From: Auanema rhodensis
Lineage: Eukaryota > Nematoda > Chromadorea > Rhabditida > Rhabditidae
Length of the DNA: 64,000 nucleotides
Assembly (NCBI GenBank): GCA_964057225.1
Contig: OZ059895.1
Location: forward strand, 7,874,001 to 7,938,000
Direction: 5' to 3'
Shown here: positions 1-11,900 of the stretch, piece by piece
Layout: every line of letters starts with the position of its first letter
Numbering within the stretch: position 1 is the first letter of the stretch
The notes under the pieces: generated by a model
What the model was told of the DNA's origin: nothing
Database searches by the model: none
What the model saw: the letters and a program-made list of their open reading frames with translations, nothing else
Made by a program: the position numbers and the translations under genes

Positions 1-1210
1 TTGAGTTTGCTGGTTTTCTTGCACTTGTTCTAGCACATATTCCGGTATTGGTTCTGATTGGTGCTGTTGGAGGTGTTCCTGCTGCTCTTGTTGTTGCTCT
101 TGTTGTTGCTCTTGTTGTTGCTGCTGCTGCTGTTGTTGTTGTTGTTGTTGTTGTTGTTGAATTGACATATGTTGCTGAGTTTGGGTGATAAGGCTTTCTG
201 GTCTAAGTGGGCTAACAGTCTGATTATAAACAGCAGGTGTTGCAGATAGAGCTTCAGCGTAGCAAGGCGGCTTGTCTGGTAATGGCTGTTCATCTGAATC
301 AGAATCATATAAATAGAATTCTAAAATATGTGTTTTATACTTGTTGATGTTTGGCCACAATCAGCATTTGTAGTTGGTGTTGGATTTGGATTAGGATTTG
401 AAATGGTATATCTAGGAGGTGCTGGTGGCATTTGACCAAATTGATTCTGATATGTAACAATAGCTGAATTACGATCTTGAGGTCTAAAACAGAATATTAC
501 AAGAAATAATATAAATTCTACTATTATGCCTTTCACGTCGTATAACTTTAAATAGAAGAAGACATAAACGTATTTGATATATTGAACATAGAGTACTGAT
601 TGAAGTGAAAATAATTGCAAAAATCATTAGAACCATAACTAAAATTATGTCATTATGAGGAAAAAAATACTAAAAATTACATTTTCCTCCAATTTTGTTT
701 CCACATAGTCCTGAATAAAATATTGAGCATTACTAATAGTATATGAAATGTTGATAAAACCTTTGATTCCTGTTGGAGCGCTGGTTGTCAATTCGTCTAT
801 AATAGATTTATCCGTAGGGCATGGAAGATTTGATTCATAATTAATTGCCCATATGAGGTAAATAAGGCCAAATACAGCCCAAAAAATATACATTGACTAA
901 AAATATTATAATTTATTCATATAATAATATGTATAATTTACCAAAAAGCATGTGTATGATAGAATATTTCCAGGTTTTCGTTTATGAACACCATTTGATA
1001 GAACAAATAGCATACAGATACATATAAATAATTCAAATATGTATAAGAAAATATTTGAAGTTAAATATAAAGTTGCAATTTGAGTTAATAATACTACAGA
1101 ACTTACAATACCAACCAAACCCTGAAAAAATTTAACGAAATCCAATAAAATTTTATAAATTATACCGAAAGTGGTTGATTACAAAACATTCTCGGATCAT
1201 TTTCGTACAT
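1..1210 (-). CDS. LAPTM-like four-TM protein with PPxY motifs and polyQ tail (3' end beyond window)
   Basis: Reading from ATG at 1210, I assemble exons 1210-1166, 1121-942, 896-671, 638-530, 483-341 and 320 to the window edge. Four hydrophobic segments are encoded: one starting GLVGIVSSVVLLTQ, one around IFELFICICMLFV, one around MYIFWAVFGLIYLIW, and one around MVLMIFAIIFTSIS. A Cys-containing loop lies before the fourth. The soluble C-terminal part has two PPxY motifs (PPRY and PPCY); the second sits in KPPCYAEALS, like the tyrosine motifs of LAPTM4 tails, which bind WW domains of NEDD4-type ubiquitin ligases. A long Gln tract and QQQE repeats follow. By family, the protein would sit in lysosomal or endosomal membrane. 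The fourth intron (484-529) needs a GC donor and the fifth (321-340) would be only 20 nt, so this part of the model is uncertain. The family call is inference from topology and motifs. Confidence 0.55.
46..162 (-). repeat. CAG/CAA trinucleotide repeat encoding polyglutamine
   Basis: On the minus strand CAA and CAG codons run in the frame of the LAPTM-like gene: about 16 consecutive Gln, then three QQQE-type units. CAA/CAG mixing suggests selection for the amino acid or interrupted expansion. The length is likely polymorphic. Confidence 0.8.
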
Positions 1211-1227
1211 GCTTCAATCTGTAAGAA
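1211..1227 (-). promoter_or_regulatory. Likely trans-splice acceptor of the LAPTM-like gene
   Basis: On the minus strand TTTTCTTACAG (AG at 1220-1219) lies 8 nt before the ATG at 1210. No upstream coding exon is visible, so spliced-leader addition is the simplest reading. A cis-spliced non-coding 5' exon remains possible. Confidence 0.45.
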
Positions 1228-3108
1228 AAGAAAATTAGTAATGAAAATGAAAAAAATAGAATTGTTTTTTTGAAAAAACAATTATACTGAAATCAGCGAA
1301 ATAATTAGAATAGTGTTGCCAGTAGAAAGTAATGTCAAAAACTGATTATATTCTATAGATAGGAATAGAATTAGAAAGAGATGGAAACAGAAAATCAATA
1401 AATTGATAAGTTTCACAAGAAGAATATTGAATGAAAGATAATTATAGAAGAGTTAAGTATATTTTATAAAAATGAAAAAGAAAATTCTTTGAATTATCAT
1501 CATAAAGAGAAGAAAATCAATATAAAGATGAGAAAAAACATATGAAAGATAATAAAAATGAATCATTATTCATATTTTAATTTGAAAAATTATAATTTTA
1601 TAATAATAATAAATGTAAAAGTAGAAGTAAAAAGTTGTAAGATAATTCTACTATTATAGATATAAATTTATGATAGTTTTAGTGATGAAGATAAAAGTAC
1701 AAATAAAAAAAAGAAGAAGCATAGCCATATTAGGAAGTAAAAATTTGTTTAATAAGAGCATTGAGTAAAGACCATATGTTTCAGATTAATACTCAGTTGA
1801 TACGTACTTATATGACTAAGCTTTTGCTATATATCAAACATTTCAAAATATATAAAACTTTTTTTTTGTCTGTTAAGAATAGTCTAGAAAACTGAAATGT
1901 AAAAAAAAAAATAATTACATATAGTAGATAACTATATCATGTGCATGTGTATATGTTGAGAGTAATAGTGAATAGAAGGTGATGATGTAAGTGAAGGGTA
2001 AAGCTTATGTTACATGAAAGAATATGTATGGTTATTCATCCTTAAGTTATAAAACCACTCATTGAATATGAAGAAATAGCAGTTAGAAAAGAGATAGATA
2101 TGATGAATATGCATAATATATAACTATATAGTTATCTCTATTATATGTATATGTATATTGATTTAATAGGTAAAGCCTCATGAAATAGACATATACGTCA
2201 TTCGAAAAATCATCCAGATTACAATGAAAATAAAATGGATAAAAGGGTGAAAAGAAGAAAATAAAATTATTTTTGATCTTAAAATTACATAAATGTTTAA
2301 ATATCACATGAATTATAATTCTTATAAGCTATAACACTCAACTACGAGTATGGAAAGCTGTAGCTTTGGCTGATCAAATAAAGGAAATGGCCTAAGACGA
2401 AAGGGGCAAAATCAAATAGATATCGATTGCCCTTATCAGAGTTTCAAAGATGGAAAGCTGAAGAATATAGTTATAGAGATAGGGAATTCAATAAAATTGG
2501 GAGAAAATTGAGAAAGAGGGAGGTGCTAAACAGTTGAAGTAAGAAGAATGAAAGATAGAGAGAGATAGAGATAGAAAGAAAGAGAGATAAAGTAAAAAAA
2601 AAGAAAAAAAAAGAAAGTTAAAAAGAAAATGTAAAGCGATGACTCAAATAAGGACCAACTTCTCTTGTCAAAAGCTCTACGAGAATCTTCAATACATTTA
2701 TGATCTGTATAAGAGATTCTAATATCAATGTATATATATACTATATATTATATATATAAATTATAATATATAATTGATTATAGTTATTCGAAAGAAAGCT
2801 ATCTATACAACCACACAGCAGAACTTAAATAAATAAATAAACGTAAATCTCAGTATTTACGTGAATATTTAATTGAACTATGTTCATAACTATTACATTT
2901 AGTTTTATTTGAATATATTTTGTTTGTTTAATCTTTCAAACGAATGGAAAAAGATAAGAAAACATATAAAAAAATAGAAGATAATTATGAATTATCATTT
3001 ATTAAATTAAAATCAATTAATGATTAAAGAGTATATCACATAAAATATAAAATGTGTATGTAGATATAACTATATAATATTATTATTTATGTTATATAGC
3101 ATGTAATA

Positions 3109-3154
<46 letters not shown>

Positions 3155-3428
3155 CTATTATATGAATAAGAGATATTATATAAAATATATTTATACAATT
3201 GTATATTTCTATAGCATATTCTGTATGGTTGGGCGATAATCAGTCATGCTCGCGATGCTTATTCTAACCTTTAAATCAAATTAAAAAAAACACTTTTAAG
3301 TATTTTACTATGTTATTTATATGCTATTATTAATTATAAATAAACTATTTATATCAATTTTGAAACATTTATTAAAGCATGGCATGGCACAAAGAAAACA
3401 AACAAAAAAAAATATTTGTTAAATGGTA
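1228..3428. other. Intergenic, 5' flank of LAPTM-like gene; purine-rich on +
   Basis: No coding exon found. From about 1300 to 2640 the + strand is rich in A and G, with a GA microsatellite at about 2500-2590. On the minus, sense strand of the downstream gene this reads as pyrimidine-rich. The part from 2640 to 3428, 3' of the Nudix gene, is plain AT-rich without that skew and holds a (TA)n run at 3113-3152. A run of A/T near 3280-3420 probably holds the 3' end of the Nudix transcript. Confidence 0.7.
3113..3152. repeat. (TA)n microsatellite
   Basis: About 40 bp of uninterrupted TA dinucleotides between the Nudix gene and the LAPTM-like gene. Confidence 0.9.
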
Positions 3429-5059
3429 TTATAACATTTGAAGTGTTGGCCGATACTGATCTTTGTCGAGACACAGATTTGTACGTGTTTCTGGATTATC
3501 AACTTGTAGCCAATGATATCTATAAGTATTTTATAATTATTTGTTCAAATTATTATAGTTAAGTATATCATATTATGAAAATTAAATAATATACCTTGGA
3601 CTTCGAATGCTGGCTTTGCAGGCACTTTTTTTATGAAGACAATACACACGAATAGCTAATCCGTGAGCTAAACTTTCCATAGGTTTCGGATGACAACGTA
3701 CACGAACAACATGAGATGGTGAGAAAACAACGTTAGGTCCTTCTTCTAGTAAGTGCTATAAAGAAAAACAAATACTACATACAAAGTATATATTAGTTTA
3801 AAAATACTAATTATAATGAATAGTTAGCTTTTATGATAATAATAAAAATAATATTAAATTTGATTAACCATTAAACTAACCCTATAACATTTGGAAATAA
3901 CCATAGCAAAGAAGTATTCAAAACCAAATTCAACTGTTGGAAAAGGCTGATCATGATCCCGTAATGTTTCTTCATCTTGAACTGATTTATGAACTAATAC
4001 TTCAGTTCGAGATCTGAAATCAAATATTGAATTTGATGGTTTCTCATCTAAATGTTTCAGCTAAATCTGACATGACTCACTCGTCTAAGCTATGTCGAAC
4101 AATCATGAATTCAATGAATAATCCAGGCACATTGAGATTTTGTGGCATAATACGTGGAATTGTATCAGTACGAACCATTTTGTTGTATGAAATAGCTTCT
4201 TCTACTAGTTTTAAGAAATCTTTGCCTCTGAAATGTACAAAATATAATTTTCATTAAAATTTAAAAGATTACCTTAAGGGCATTTTGCGATTCATTACAT
4301 CTTCAACTGGAAACCATTGTGCTGCTAACGATTCAATATCCGCTGTAGTTTTTAAATCTCCACCTATATTATATATTATAAATTATATATATTATATATT
4401 AAACTAACCAGTTATTTTACAGAAAAATGAGAATCTATACCATCCACTACCTTGTACTTGTAATGACAATAGTTCTAATACATCGCAACTATATCCAGTT
4501 TCTTCCAAAACTTCTCTTTTAACTGATTCCTAAATATAATGAAAATGTTGTGGTTTGTAGTTTCATGATGTTTATCTACCTCAAGAGTTTCTCCAGCTTC
4601 AACTCGTCCAGCCGGCATATACCACTTGCCGTAGCAACTCTTTTTCGCTTCTTGTATTAAAAGAATTTCCAGATTAGACCCGTTTTCCCTTAAAATTAGA
4701 GCAGCAGCTACATAATTAACATTATCATGCAAGCGAACATATCGTACTTCTGAAATTCAAGAAACAAAATGAAGAAAATACAGATTTGTAACTCTTCTCT
4801 CGAAAAGTTACTGAACTTACTTCCTAATTGCATATCAGGTACCCTTTCTTCTTTTTTGATGTTCTCTCCTTTAAGGAGAGGCTCTTCAGGTATATCATGC
4901 TTCTTCAAAATGCCATGTGTAGGTGTTGTGGCTACAATTCAAGAAACATATATATATAGTTAACTATAGATATGATATATTACCTTCAATTACTTCATGT
5001 GTTGGCTCTGGCGTTGGATCTCGACTTTCAGCAATATATTCTTCATCAGATAAAACCAT
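3429..5059 (-). CDS. ndx-1: Nudix hydrolase, NUDT18/ndx-1 type
   Basis: Nine exons join in phase: 5059-4984, 4931-4821, 4749-4580, 4529-4409, 4363-4273, 4227-4081, 4013-3881, 3755-3595 and 3519-3429, giving 366 codons plus stop. The Nudix box is complete and split by an intron between GRVEAGETLE and ESVKREVLEETGY; it matches GX5EX7REUXEEXGU, so the metal-binding glutamates are present. It lies at about residues 110-132, after KWYMPA. The family removes phosphate from nucleoside diphosphate derivatives; NUDT18 (MTH3) acts on 8-oxo-dGDP and related oxidised diphosphates, cleaning the nucleotide pool. The C-terminal half, with a conserved-looking Cys/His/Arg-rich end, is longer than the bare Nudix domain, as in NUDT18. 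The symbol is given by resemblance to nematode ndx-1; the biochemical substrate is inferred. Confidence 0.88.
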
Positions 5060-5072
5060 ATTCTAAAGAAAA
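5060..5072 (-). promoter_or_regulatory. Likely trans-splice acceptor of the Nudix gene
   Basis: The minus strand reads TTTTCTTTAG (AG at 5064-5063) and then AAT before ATG 5059. There is no upstream exon, and the acceptor matches the internal ones. This supports the chosen start. Confidence 0.5.
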
Positions 5073-5606
5073 TAAGAAATTATAATTATAATATATGTAA
5101 TATAACATAGAAATATTGAAGAAGAGAGAATACATCGAATATATAGAATGATTAAAATTGCGAATTAAACCCGAACTTCGATTGAGTGAACCGCTAATTA
5201 TCATGAAGAAAACTGGAAATAAACATGGGGTCAGAAACTATTTGATTTGCAGAGAGGATATAGAAGTTCAAAGTTATAAAAGAATTAAAGAGGGAGAGAT
5301 ATAGACATAGAGAGAGAAATATAGAGAGAGAACTGAAACTATGGAGTGAGTTAGAGCGTGAGACTATCAAGTGAAATATGCATAAGAAAAGAGAGATAGA
5401 GAGAAAGGGAAATGAGGAAAGTAGGGGAAGATATAATATCGAAACCAATGTTTGTTTAAAGACCTGAAGGAAACTGACTGAGAATATAAAGCCTGAAACC
5501 GAAGAGCTTGAAACCATCACACTCGATGCATAAACCTATCAGTAAAACATTTCTAGTAAGTGTGGAGGGAAACAGAGATTGAGAAAGAAAACATTGAAGG
5601 AAAGAA

Positions 5607-5663
5607 AAAGAGAGAGAGGGGGCGAGAGAGAAGGGGAGAGAGAGTGGTAGAGAGAGAGAGAGT

Positions 5664-5711
<48 letters not shown>
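5607..5711. repeat. (GA)n microsatellite
   Basis: Purine-only GA repeat with few interruptions on +, that is CT on the sense strand of the Nudix gene 0.5 kb away. Confidence 0.9.
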
Positions 5712-5714
<3 letters not shown>

Positions 5715-6879
5715 GTGAGAAAAGAGATGGAAGGGAGGTTTCAAGAATTCATTTAGCTCTTCTTCTCCTTAATAAAACTCCATTTATGTTGAAAAATTAG
5801 ACAAATAAAGTTTTAAATGATGAATTCAATTGGTTTTTCTTTTTTAAAGAAAAATAAAACCTGCATTAGATTTGCTAAAGAACTAAAAGCAAGAGTAAAG
5901 AACGAGAAACTTTGCTGTTTCATTGATTTTCGTTCTGCGACCAAAAAACAGGAGACGTTCAACTCAAAAATGTCTTAAAACAAGGAAAGAGTGAAAGTGA
6001 GAACTGATAGATCTTCAAAGGAAGATGATCCCTTCCGATGTTAATACTACTTGTTAAGCATGTACAAATAGCACAAATGTTTCTGAGTGAGAGAGAGAGA
6101 ATATAGTTTTCTTAAAAACCTATGAATAACTAGATTGATAGGATGATTCAGATGTAATCTTCAAAATACTAAAAGAAAATGAAGGAAATGTATTTTCAGA
6201 TCTAATAGAATGAAATGAATTGAAAGGCATAGAAGGTTGGAAGGGGGGATGGAAGAGAGTGATGGCTGGAAGAAGTGAAGACAAGACTAAAACTAGAGAA
6301 GAACGTTTTGCCTGCTCCCTAATGAAATACGAGAACACTTTTGGTGAGTACGAATGGAAAAGTAAGACCAAATAGAAAATATTTGAAAGTTTAGAATAGA
6401 AATTACTTAAATATATTAAAAAATTATAACAAATATATATTATAATAATTTTTAAAAATGTCAAAAAAAAGTATAAAGCAACTACATATTATTTGAAACT
6501 AAAAGTAAACATATTAATTAAATTTTCTGAAAATTAAGTTAAGATGTAAATTATAAATATTTTATTCAAATCTTTTAAATTTATAATTATAAACTCATCA
6601 TTTTATCAATATTAGTTAGCAATACGGATATCCGGCTACAATTGTATTAAGTTAATCTAATATACATAGATTGATATGATATACTCATACTTTTTATATT
6701 TAAATTATTTAAAAAAAATAAAAATATGAATAGAAAATAAAATAAATAAAAGTTTGTTCAAAAAATAATTATATTAAGCTGAAGATTTTAAATAGATTAA
6801 AGTAAATAATCTGAATTTAGATATCTGATATAAGGTGTTGAAGATAGATAAAGAAAGAAAGAGGTATAATGTAATACAA

Positions 6880-6971
6880 AGAGACAGAGAGAGAGATAGA
6901 GAGAGAGAGATAGAGAGAGAGAGAGATAGAGAGAGATAGATATAGTGAGAGAGAGAGAAAGAGATAGAGAT

Positions 6972-7005
<34 letters not shown>
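6880..7005. repeat. (GA)n / (GATA-interrupted) microsatellite
   Basis: About 125 bp of GA with GATA interruptions on +. Confidence 0.9.
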
Positions 7006-7007
<2 letters not shown>

Positions 7008-7718
7008 TATAAAGTGTATATTAGATGTTAAGATATACATAAGATCAGAGAAAAAAGATAATAAAAGTGAGAGGAAGATCATCACTACTTCTTGGTTAAA
7101 CTATTACAAATGGTCAACTGTCTGAATAGCTTTCAATGATCTCATTTTCGCAGATTAGCAAGTTTGACATGTAAATCTAAGCATATCGTATTTTAAATAT
7201 TTAATATTATATAAATCAAAAGATCAAATATAATATGATATAGTTAATAAATCAATAATCATCTATATATGTACATGTTATGAATATGAATTATATAAGA
7301 AATTTAAAATGTAACGAAATTGAGTTCATATATCAATGTAAAAATGAATGAATATATAAGATAAATACTAATATGAAATTCTTTTAAAAAATAAAAATCA
7401 ATAAGATATTTGAAATTTTAAAAATTATATAATAGTTATATAGTTAAATAAATATATAATATAGTAATAGTATAAAGAAATCAATGAATACAGTTTGATA
7501 TATAACATCTACATACATATCTATAGATACATATATGCATATGTGAGATATTATATAAAGTCTGATGGGAATAAAAGAATTAAAAGGAAAAAATAATTTT
7601 TTTTTGTATTAAAATCAATTCATAAATAAATATTTTAAAAGAATAATTATGAATAAAGGATAGGAAATGAACGAGAATGAATATAGAAGAAGAAAATAAT
7701 TCTGAGAGACCGGTAGTA

Positions 7719-7754
7719 GCAGAGAGAGAAAGAGAAAGAGAGAGAGAGAGAGAT
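7719..7754. repeat. (GA)n microsatellite
   Basis: Short GA tract on + in the purine-rich half of the divergent intergenic region. Confidence 0.85.
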
Positions 7755-9081
7755 ATGATGGGTAAAGAATAGGAGAACAGGATGAATGATCTGAGAAGTT
7801 CAACAAAAATTTTCTATTGACTATGCTAACATACAATAATTGAAAAGAAAACTTCTGAAACAAATATAAGAAAGAATATCTCTATTGAATAGAAAATACA
7901 ACTAATGAATTTCTTTTTTTTTCAAATTATTCAAATATAATTTCGAAGAAGATGAACAAAAATATTTGAAAATAAGATTTAAAAGTATATATATTTTATA
8001 AAAAAACAGCGAAAATTCAGATAGAAACTAAAGAGATTAAACACATTTTCATATGTTGTGTATATGCATTATAACTCAAAAGTTTTAAATTATAATTTTA
8101 AAAATATTTGTTAACTATATATGTATATAATATAGTTTATATATATATTATATCAAACAATATAAGATTAATTGAACAAATAATATACTTAATGTTTATA
8201 TATATATAATATATACACGGATGTAATGTTATGTACATTCATCATACACATGTAATATGTGCAAGTGGTGGCTACTACTACCTCAAGCAAATTGACATTC
8301 ATTCAGGCACAGCACGTCATATTCTACCATTATTTTTATTATTATTCAATATTATAATAACATTATAACATATAGTAAAATGTATTTGTTAGATTCAGGT
8401 TAAACATTCATATGTTTAACGAGTTGAGCAAAGGGAATTGAAGAGCCACATGAAGAACGACAAAAACTTTTTTTTTCATGTCCGATCAAAAAAGAATTGA
8501 AAAATCTTGATGTAAAATTGAATTCAGCAACTAAATTCTTTGCAAATATTTGATTTTTATTAAGAAAAAAAAGTTAAATTAATAAATAAAATTGAATTTA
8601 TGATGTTATAACTTACATATAACAATATGATAATCAGTTATTTTTTTCATAAAATATAATGCTATCAGAAGCTTGTTGGTCAGAGAAAACTTTATAGAAG
8701 CATATTTATGTGAAGGAAAAAATATGCTTAAAAGCAGTTGTCAATTCCAAAAGTATAGGCTTTTACGAAATGTTTATCATAACCTATCAATTGCATAATT
8801 TTATGATTTTACTTGATATTGTATTACTGCTAATTGCTTAGAAACTCTAACAAAATCATATTTAAAATATTAAATTGGAAAGAAAAAATATAATTTAAGT
8901 AAATTTATATGATATAGTAAAGGGGGATTTCATACATTCATATTGTATGTATGTACATATAATAATATTAAGAGAATGAACCTTAAAAGATCTGACGAAG
9001 AATTAAATAAGAAAAAAAAGGATTGCGAGAGAATGAGAGGGAAATATTGAGAAAGAAAAGGAGGGAGCTAAAGAGAAAAAT

Positions 9082-9100
9082 AGAGAGAGAGAGAGGGACA

Positions 9101-9132
<32 letters not shown>

Positions 9133-9136
9133 AAGC
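9082..9136. repeat. (GA)n microsatellite
   Basis: GA tract on +, directly before a GC-richer stretch at about 9137-9250. Confidence 0.85.
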
Positions 9137-9717
9137 GAATATAGGGTTGCCATCGATTGGCGGATTTAGTCGTTTTCTGAACGACAAGGGCCGTTGTCCA
9201 CCACCAACACATATAACGACCAAAAGCTTCATGCCCATATTTGAGAGATGAAAACAAAAAAGGCAGAGAAAGAGTGTGTTATATAAGAAGAATGTTGCCC
9301 ATTTTAACTGTCATATTCCAAAATTGAACAGAGAAAATCAAAAATGCATCAAGAGCAAGATGATGATGATGGAGAAGAGTAGAGCATTGATTAGGAAGTA
9401 GAAGAAGGCAAAGTTTAAGTTTGTCTTTAGTTAATCCTTGAAGCTTTTAAAAGACAAGATACGAATAAGAAGACAAGCTATTTATTCCAGAGAAATAAGA
9501 CAAATTCCTTGAAATATCCCAAAGAAATACGTCAATTGGATAAGTTTTATTTCAAAAAAACTGAAAAGAAATACTTTTTTCACCTAAAATATTAAAGACT
9601 GAATCATAGAAGCTTATGTGAATGATCATTGAGAATTAAATCCTAGATAATATTTCTATAAGGAAAAAATTATTATACAGGTTATATCATATAGTACTAA
9701 AGAAAAAGGAATACTAA

Positions 9718-9795
9718 GTGAGAAAGACAGAGAGAGAGATAGAGAGGGAGATAGAGAGATGAGAGAGAGAGAGAGAAGAAGAGGAGGAAGAAAAA
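9718..9795. repeat. (GA)n microsatellite
   Basis: GA tract on + with GATA and GGAG interruptions. Confidence 0.85.
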
Positions 9796-10784
9796 CAAAA
9801 TAAGAAGAATAGGGAAATCGGAATCCATCGAAGGACCGACTAGTCTAGATGAATGGCTTGAGTCTAGCTGGCCCTTCAAGGACATGTTTGACTAGACTCT
9901 TTTCGGAAATGGTTTTCCATTAACCAAGAAACTCAATAGAAATATAAAAGATTATTTAAATATAATATTGATTATAATATATAAAATCATATAAATATTC
10001 AATAAAATCTCATAATAAATATTATTTTATCAATCTGATATATTTAAAAATCATAAGTGCATCGTATATGAATTGGAAAAATGGAAAAAGAGAAATGAAT
10101 ATTACATGGAACAGCAATATTCGACCAACTCTACATGAACATCAATTAGAACACTAATTCTTTATCTTTTCGTGACCATCATGTTGAACCCACTCTCCTT
10201 CATGCCAATGACTAGCATGGTTATTGATTTCGAATTATCTCCGCCCCAGCTTCAACTAACAGGCATACTCCATAGCCTCAGGGCAATTCACTCTGACTCT
10301 TTCTGCCTTCATTTCGATCTCTCTCAGCTGTTTCTGTCTTATTCTCTCTTTCTTATACTTCTCTATCTTACAGCTGCTGCTGTGATGGTAGCCTTCTTGC
10401 ATTCGTTGGCCAGTCAGGGCATTGGCAGAGCTGTTCGGAATTCTTTTTTTTCTCAGAAGCAGTGGAACGAGGATGGTGTGAAAATCGAAGTTAAAGATCT
10501 GAGGGTGGACAAATGATTGAAAAATGAGAAAAAAAAAGAAAACTGAAGATAAGAGATATACAGCAGAAGAAATGATCAAAGTATAGAAAATAATTAAAAG
10601 AGATGCAAGTTGGAACCACATAAAATTTTTGATGAAATATGTGTTTGAGCAATAACTATATACAATATTTCTAATTATAAATAGTTTTTCGAAATATTAT
10701 CTAAATCAAATATTGTACTATTGGGTTGAATATTTTTAACGAACGAAAAACATAGAGACTATAAAAGAAACATTTGAAAAGGGA

Positions 10785-10832
10785 AGGAGCGAGAGAGAGA
10801 AAGAGAGGGTGTGAGAGAGAGAGAGAGAGATC
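10785..10832. repeat. (GA)n microsatellite
   Basis: The last clear GA tract on + before the polarity switch near 11.5 kb. Confidence 0.85.
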
Positions 10833-11814
10833 TGAAGAAGAGAATAAGGGAATATAAGAGAAGACCAAGAGATAAACGTTGGCAACATCTTATTTCAGAA
10901 ATGCCGATAGCCATTTATGTCAGCCATTCATCGTCTAAGATTCTGTTGTCGATAAGAAGAAATGAAGCTTCATTTGCATAAGCTGAACCTTTTGTGCCAG
11001 CATTTCCTCCATATTTTCCTTTATTTCATGAGCATTTTCCGTTTTGGAACACAATATAGAAGCTTTAACTATGACAATAGATCGAAATATTTTAAAATCC
11101 TGAGAAAGGAGAAATGAAGTTCAATTTTTAAAATATGATTTAATCAATAAATATGTTAAATATCTATATATATATCTATATATATATAGTTAATGTTCAA
11201 CTAATTATACATATAGTAAAGTTGAAAAAATTTAAATAATTTTCTTGTTTATATTAACTAAGATTAAAATTGACTGAAAGACATATATATAACTTGAGAG
11301 AAACAAAATGTATAGCCAACACATTGAGAATGTTTCTTCTTCATCCTATGCCATCCTCGCAGCTTCGTCATATTACAACAACTTTAGATTTTTTCACACA
11401 TTTGTGAGAAAGCCATAAACACACAACAATATAATTAATTTTTTGATATATTCAAGATGTTAATTATGCATAACTATATGAATAGCTAAGAAAGGCTATA
11501 CTCTTGGAACAAGATGAAGATTGAAAAGAACAGATTGAAATTTGACTTAAAAACTTAATAAAGTTTAAAAAATATAAATATGAATAGTAAAGTAAGAGAA
11601 AAGGAAGATGTTCTTCTCAATATTTCAATCAAATATTTTATATGATTCAATGATAAACGGAAGAATAGATAATGCAACACACATTAGAACCAGCTTTCAA
11701 AATTTGTCTTGTAATGATTCAATCTGAAAACATCAATGAATGTGAAAGGCAAAATCAGATTTTCGTTCCACAATAGCCGGATAAAGCTGAGTATTCTCAG
11801 TTTCGTCTCATGTC

Positions 11815-11900
11815 TCCTCTCTTTCTCTCTCTCCCTCTACTCATTCTCGTGTTCTTTTTCTTTCTCTTTTTCTATTTCTCTCTTGCTCTTTCTTATACTC
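11815..11900. repeat. CT-rich low-complexity tract
   Basis: First CT-polarity tract on + after the switch. It points with the plus-strand receptor gene downstream. Confidence 0.75.

Noticed and set aside
5193-7085. Long minus-strand open frames encoding Ser-Leu-Ser-Leu repeats
   Set aside because: They are translations of GA/CT microsatellites with no domain or splice context.
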